Source: CAYLNL01 sp964385175 (GTDB lineage Bacteria; Bacteroidota; Bacteroidia; Flavobacteriales; Flavobacteriaceae). From it: a stretch of DNA of 64,000 nt. Position numbers and translations under genes: made by a program. Each line of letters begins with the position of its first letter. The first letter of the stretch is position 1. The DNA is taken from positions 62,001 through 126,000 of the forward strand of contig CAYLNL010000007.1 in assembly GCA_964385175.1 (NCBI GenBank), in the 5' to 3' direction. The notes under the pieces were generated by a model. It was not told the origin of the DNA. It saw nothing but the letters and a program-made list of their open reading frames with translations, and did not search any database. Shown here in pieces: positions 62,107 to 64,000 of this stretch.

Positions 62107-64000
62107 ATGACCCCATCGCCAACAAACCGCTTAGCAAACCAAACCAGCCCCTACTTACTTCAACACGCCCACAACCCTGTAGATTGGTATTCCTGGGGCG
62201 ATGAAGCCCTGGCGCGCGCCCGCGAAGAAAACAAACCCCTCCTCATCAGCATTGGCTATGCCGCCTGCCACTGGTGCCATGTTATGGAAAAAGAAAGTTT
62301 TGAAGACAAAGCAGTAGCAGCATCTATGAACCGCCACTTCATCAACATAAAAATAGATAGAGAAGAACGCCCCGATATTGACCTTATTTATATGGAAGCG
62401 GTGCAACTGATGACAGGAACAGGCGGGTGGCCACTTAATGTAGTTGCCCTGCCAGATGGCAACCCCTTTTGGGGCGGAACCTATTTTAGAAAAGAAACCT
62501 GGATAGAAATTCTTCATCAACTTAGCCACCTATACAAAACCCAACCCCAGCGGGTTATTGAATACGCAAAACAACTCCAGGAAGGCATTATACAACGCCA
62601 GCTCATTGCCCCCTCACCAGCAGAAACTCCCATCAGCCTCACCGCCAGTAAACAAGCCATTCATAAATGGACTGCCTATTTTGATGAAGAATATGGCGGC
62701 GCCAACCGCAGCCCCAAATTTATGATGCCTGTAAACCTTCACTGCCTGCTCCATTATGCAGTGCGCTACAAAGACCAGGCAATTTTAAACTACGTGCAAA
62801 CCACACTTACCCGCATGGCCTATGGGGGAATTTACGATACCCTTGGGGGCGGCTTTTCCCGCTATTCCACAGACAAACGCTGGCACATTCCCCATTTTGA
62901 AAAAATGCTCTATGACAATGCCCAATTAGTGAGCCTATACAGTGATGCCTATTGCGCCACTAAAAACAACCTGTATAAAGAAATAGCCCTTCAAACCTTA
63001 GAATTTGTGCAACGCGAATGGCTCAGTCCCCAGGGCGGGTTTTACGCCTCCTGGGATGCAGATAGCCTCAATGCATCTGGCGAGTGGGAAGAAGGCGCTT
63101 TTTATGTGTGGCGACAGGAGGAGCTAAAAACCTTGTTGGGAATCAATTTTCCTGTCTTTGCAGATTATTATAATATTAACCCCTTTGGGCATTGGGAAGA
63201 AGGGCGCTATGTACTCATACAAAACCTTCCCCCGGAAACAGTAGCCGAAAAACACGGCTATTCTCCGCGAGAACTACACCAGGTGATAACTGCTTGCAAA
63301 CATACCCTGCAAACAGAGCGGGCAAAACGACCCAAACCCCGTTTAGACAATAAAATCCTCACCTCGTGGAATGCACTCATGGTAAAAGCCTATGCAAATG
63401 CCTACCAGGCCTTTGGCGAAGCTAATTTTTTAAAAGCAGCCCTCCGCACCGCTACATTTATACAAACATTTCTTTATAAAGAAGACGGTGGGTTATATCG
63501 CCAACCCCCCGCTTACACAACCCCCGTAGAGGGTTTCCTGGAAGACTACGCCACCCTCTGCGAAGCCTTTATAACCCTATATGAAGTTACAGCAGAAGAG
63601 AAATGGGTGCGAGAAGCCCAGCGACTGGTACAATATTGTTATGATTATTTTTATGATGAAGAAAGCGGCTTCTTCCATTTCACCTCCCATACTGCCAAAA
63701 AAATAGTAGCCCAGCCTATTGAAACCGCAGATAATGTACTTCCCGCCTCCAATTCTATTCTGGCGAAAGCCTTGTGGAAACTCGCCCGCTATTTTCAAAA
63801 CAACCGCTATGCTGCCACCGCCCAACACATGCTGGAAAAAATGGCCCCCGAAGCAATGCAATACCCCTATAGCTACGCCAACTGGCTATCGCTGGCATTT
63901 TGGCTAAAGGGCGATTTTTATGAATGCGTTTTCGCCGGGAGCGATGCCAAAGAACTATTAACAGGTTTAAGAGGGTATTACCTGCCCGATGCTGTAATAG
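62107..64000 (+). CDS. Thioredoxin-domain protein, YyaL/DUF255 family (partial, 3' end outside window)
   Basis: From the ATG at 62107 the frame runs 631 codons and leaves the window; the family is about 680 residues, so some 50 are missing. The N-terminal thioredoxin-like domain starts [20 protein letters not shown], followed by [18 protein letters not shown] and the redox motif [17 protein letters not shown]. The rest is an alpha-toroid like those of glycoside hydrolases ([43 protein letters not shown]). The substrate is unknown. Confidence 0.93.
   Translation, partial: MTPSPTNRLANQTSPYLLQHAHNPVDWYSWGDEALARAREENKPLLISIGYAACHWCHVMEKESFEDKAVAASMNRHFINIKIDREERPDIDLIYMEAVQLMTGTGGWPLNVVALPDGNPFWGGTYFRKETWIEILHQLSHLYKTQPQRVIEYAKQLQEGIIQRQLIAPSPAETPISLTASKQAIHKWTAYFDEEYGGANRSPKFMMPVNLHCLLHYAVRYKDQAILNYVQTTLTRMAYGGIYDTLGGGFSRYSTDKRWHIPHFEKMLYDNAQLVSLYSDAYCATKNNLYKEIALQTLEFVQREWLSPQGGFYASWDADSLNASGEWEEGAFYVWRQEELKTLLGINFPVFADYYNINPFGHWEEGRYVLIQNLPPETVAEKHGYSPRELHQVITACKHTLQTERAKRPKPRLDNKILTSWNALMVKAYANAYQAFGEANFLKAALRTATFIQTFLYKEDGGLYRQPPAYTTPVEGFLEDYATLCEAFITLYEVTAEEKWVREAQRLVQYCYDYFYDEESGFFHFTSHTAKKIVAQPIETADNVLPASNSILAKALWKLARYFQNNRYAATAQHMLEKMAPEAMQYPYSYANWLSLAFWLKGDFYECVFAGSDAKELLTGLRGYYLPDAVI

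Overview
The window is a stretch of chromosome from a member of the Bacteroidota. The evidence is as follows: almost every recognisable promoter has the Bacteroidota -7 element TAnnTTTG, in several cases with a TTG 17-20 bases upstream; start codons lack Shine-Dalgarno sequences; the tmRNA tag is GENNYALAA; and family-typical proteins are present (DUF4252, DUF2911, DUF5683, a PorV/PorQ-type barrel, a long two-domain signal peptidase I, OmpA with calcium-binding thrombospondin type 3 repeats). I cannot resolve the order or genus. GC content is about 40% by eye, with one GC-richer segment (25.9-30.9 kb) and one AT-richer segment (36.6-38.6 kb).

Layout. 0-3.2 kb: an S41 peptidase cut by the window edge, divergent from a sigma/anti-sigma/DUF4252/DUF4252 group. 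3.3-5.1 kb: kdnB-kdsB for amino-Kdo lipid A core sugar. 5.4-9.7 kb: a PIG-L deacetylase, an unlisted 33-residue membrane peptide and an SSF symporter. 9.9-13.3 kb: yidD, pyrD, tmRNA and a LYS1/AlaDH-like dehydrogenase. 13.5-21.1 kb: three genes of an extracellular contractile injection system (baseplate J-like, tape measure, AAA+ ATPase) without tube, sheath or spike. 21.3-25.7 kb: DUF2911, an XRE regulator, a gene-poor stretch with promoter and terminator, recF, a TPR protein and ribH. 25.9-30.9 kb: an envelope-export operon (LolA-like, two FtsX permeases, ATPase, barrel). 31.1-36.6 kb: a small basic membrane protein, mutL, two rhomboids, an EEP phosphohydrolase and WbqC. 36.6-38.5 kb: an AT-rich ATPase + TOPRIM pair, the best candidate for a defence module. 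38.7-43.4 kb: lepB, dapB, DUF5683, parB and parA. 43.6-49.3 kb: mfd, an aldo/keto reductase and an OmpA-like lipoprotein. 49.5-50.9 kb: a Fic gene bracketed by repeated 22-bp motifs and hairpins. 50.9-57.5 kb: sod, an AddA-like helicase-nuclease, kbl and ompA. 58.0-64.0 kb: lnt, a PorV-like barrel, prmA, clpS and a YyaL/DUF255 protein cut by the window edge.

Most of the window is housekeeping: envelope biogenesis (kdnB, kdsB, lepB, lnt, yidD, OmpA proteins), chromosome maintenance (recF, mutL, mfd, addA-like, parAB) and metabolism (pyrD, dapB, ribH, kbl). The accessory material is the split injection-system cluster, the ATPase/TOPRIM pair, the Fic element and the GC-rich export operon. Start codons were revised where the longest frame begins at a TTG inside a promoter (pyrD, the 97-residue protein, ompA, the PorV-like gene) or upstream of one (sod).
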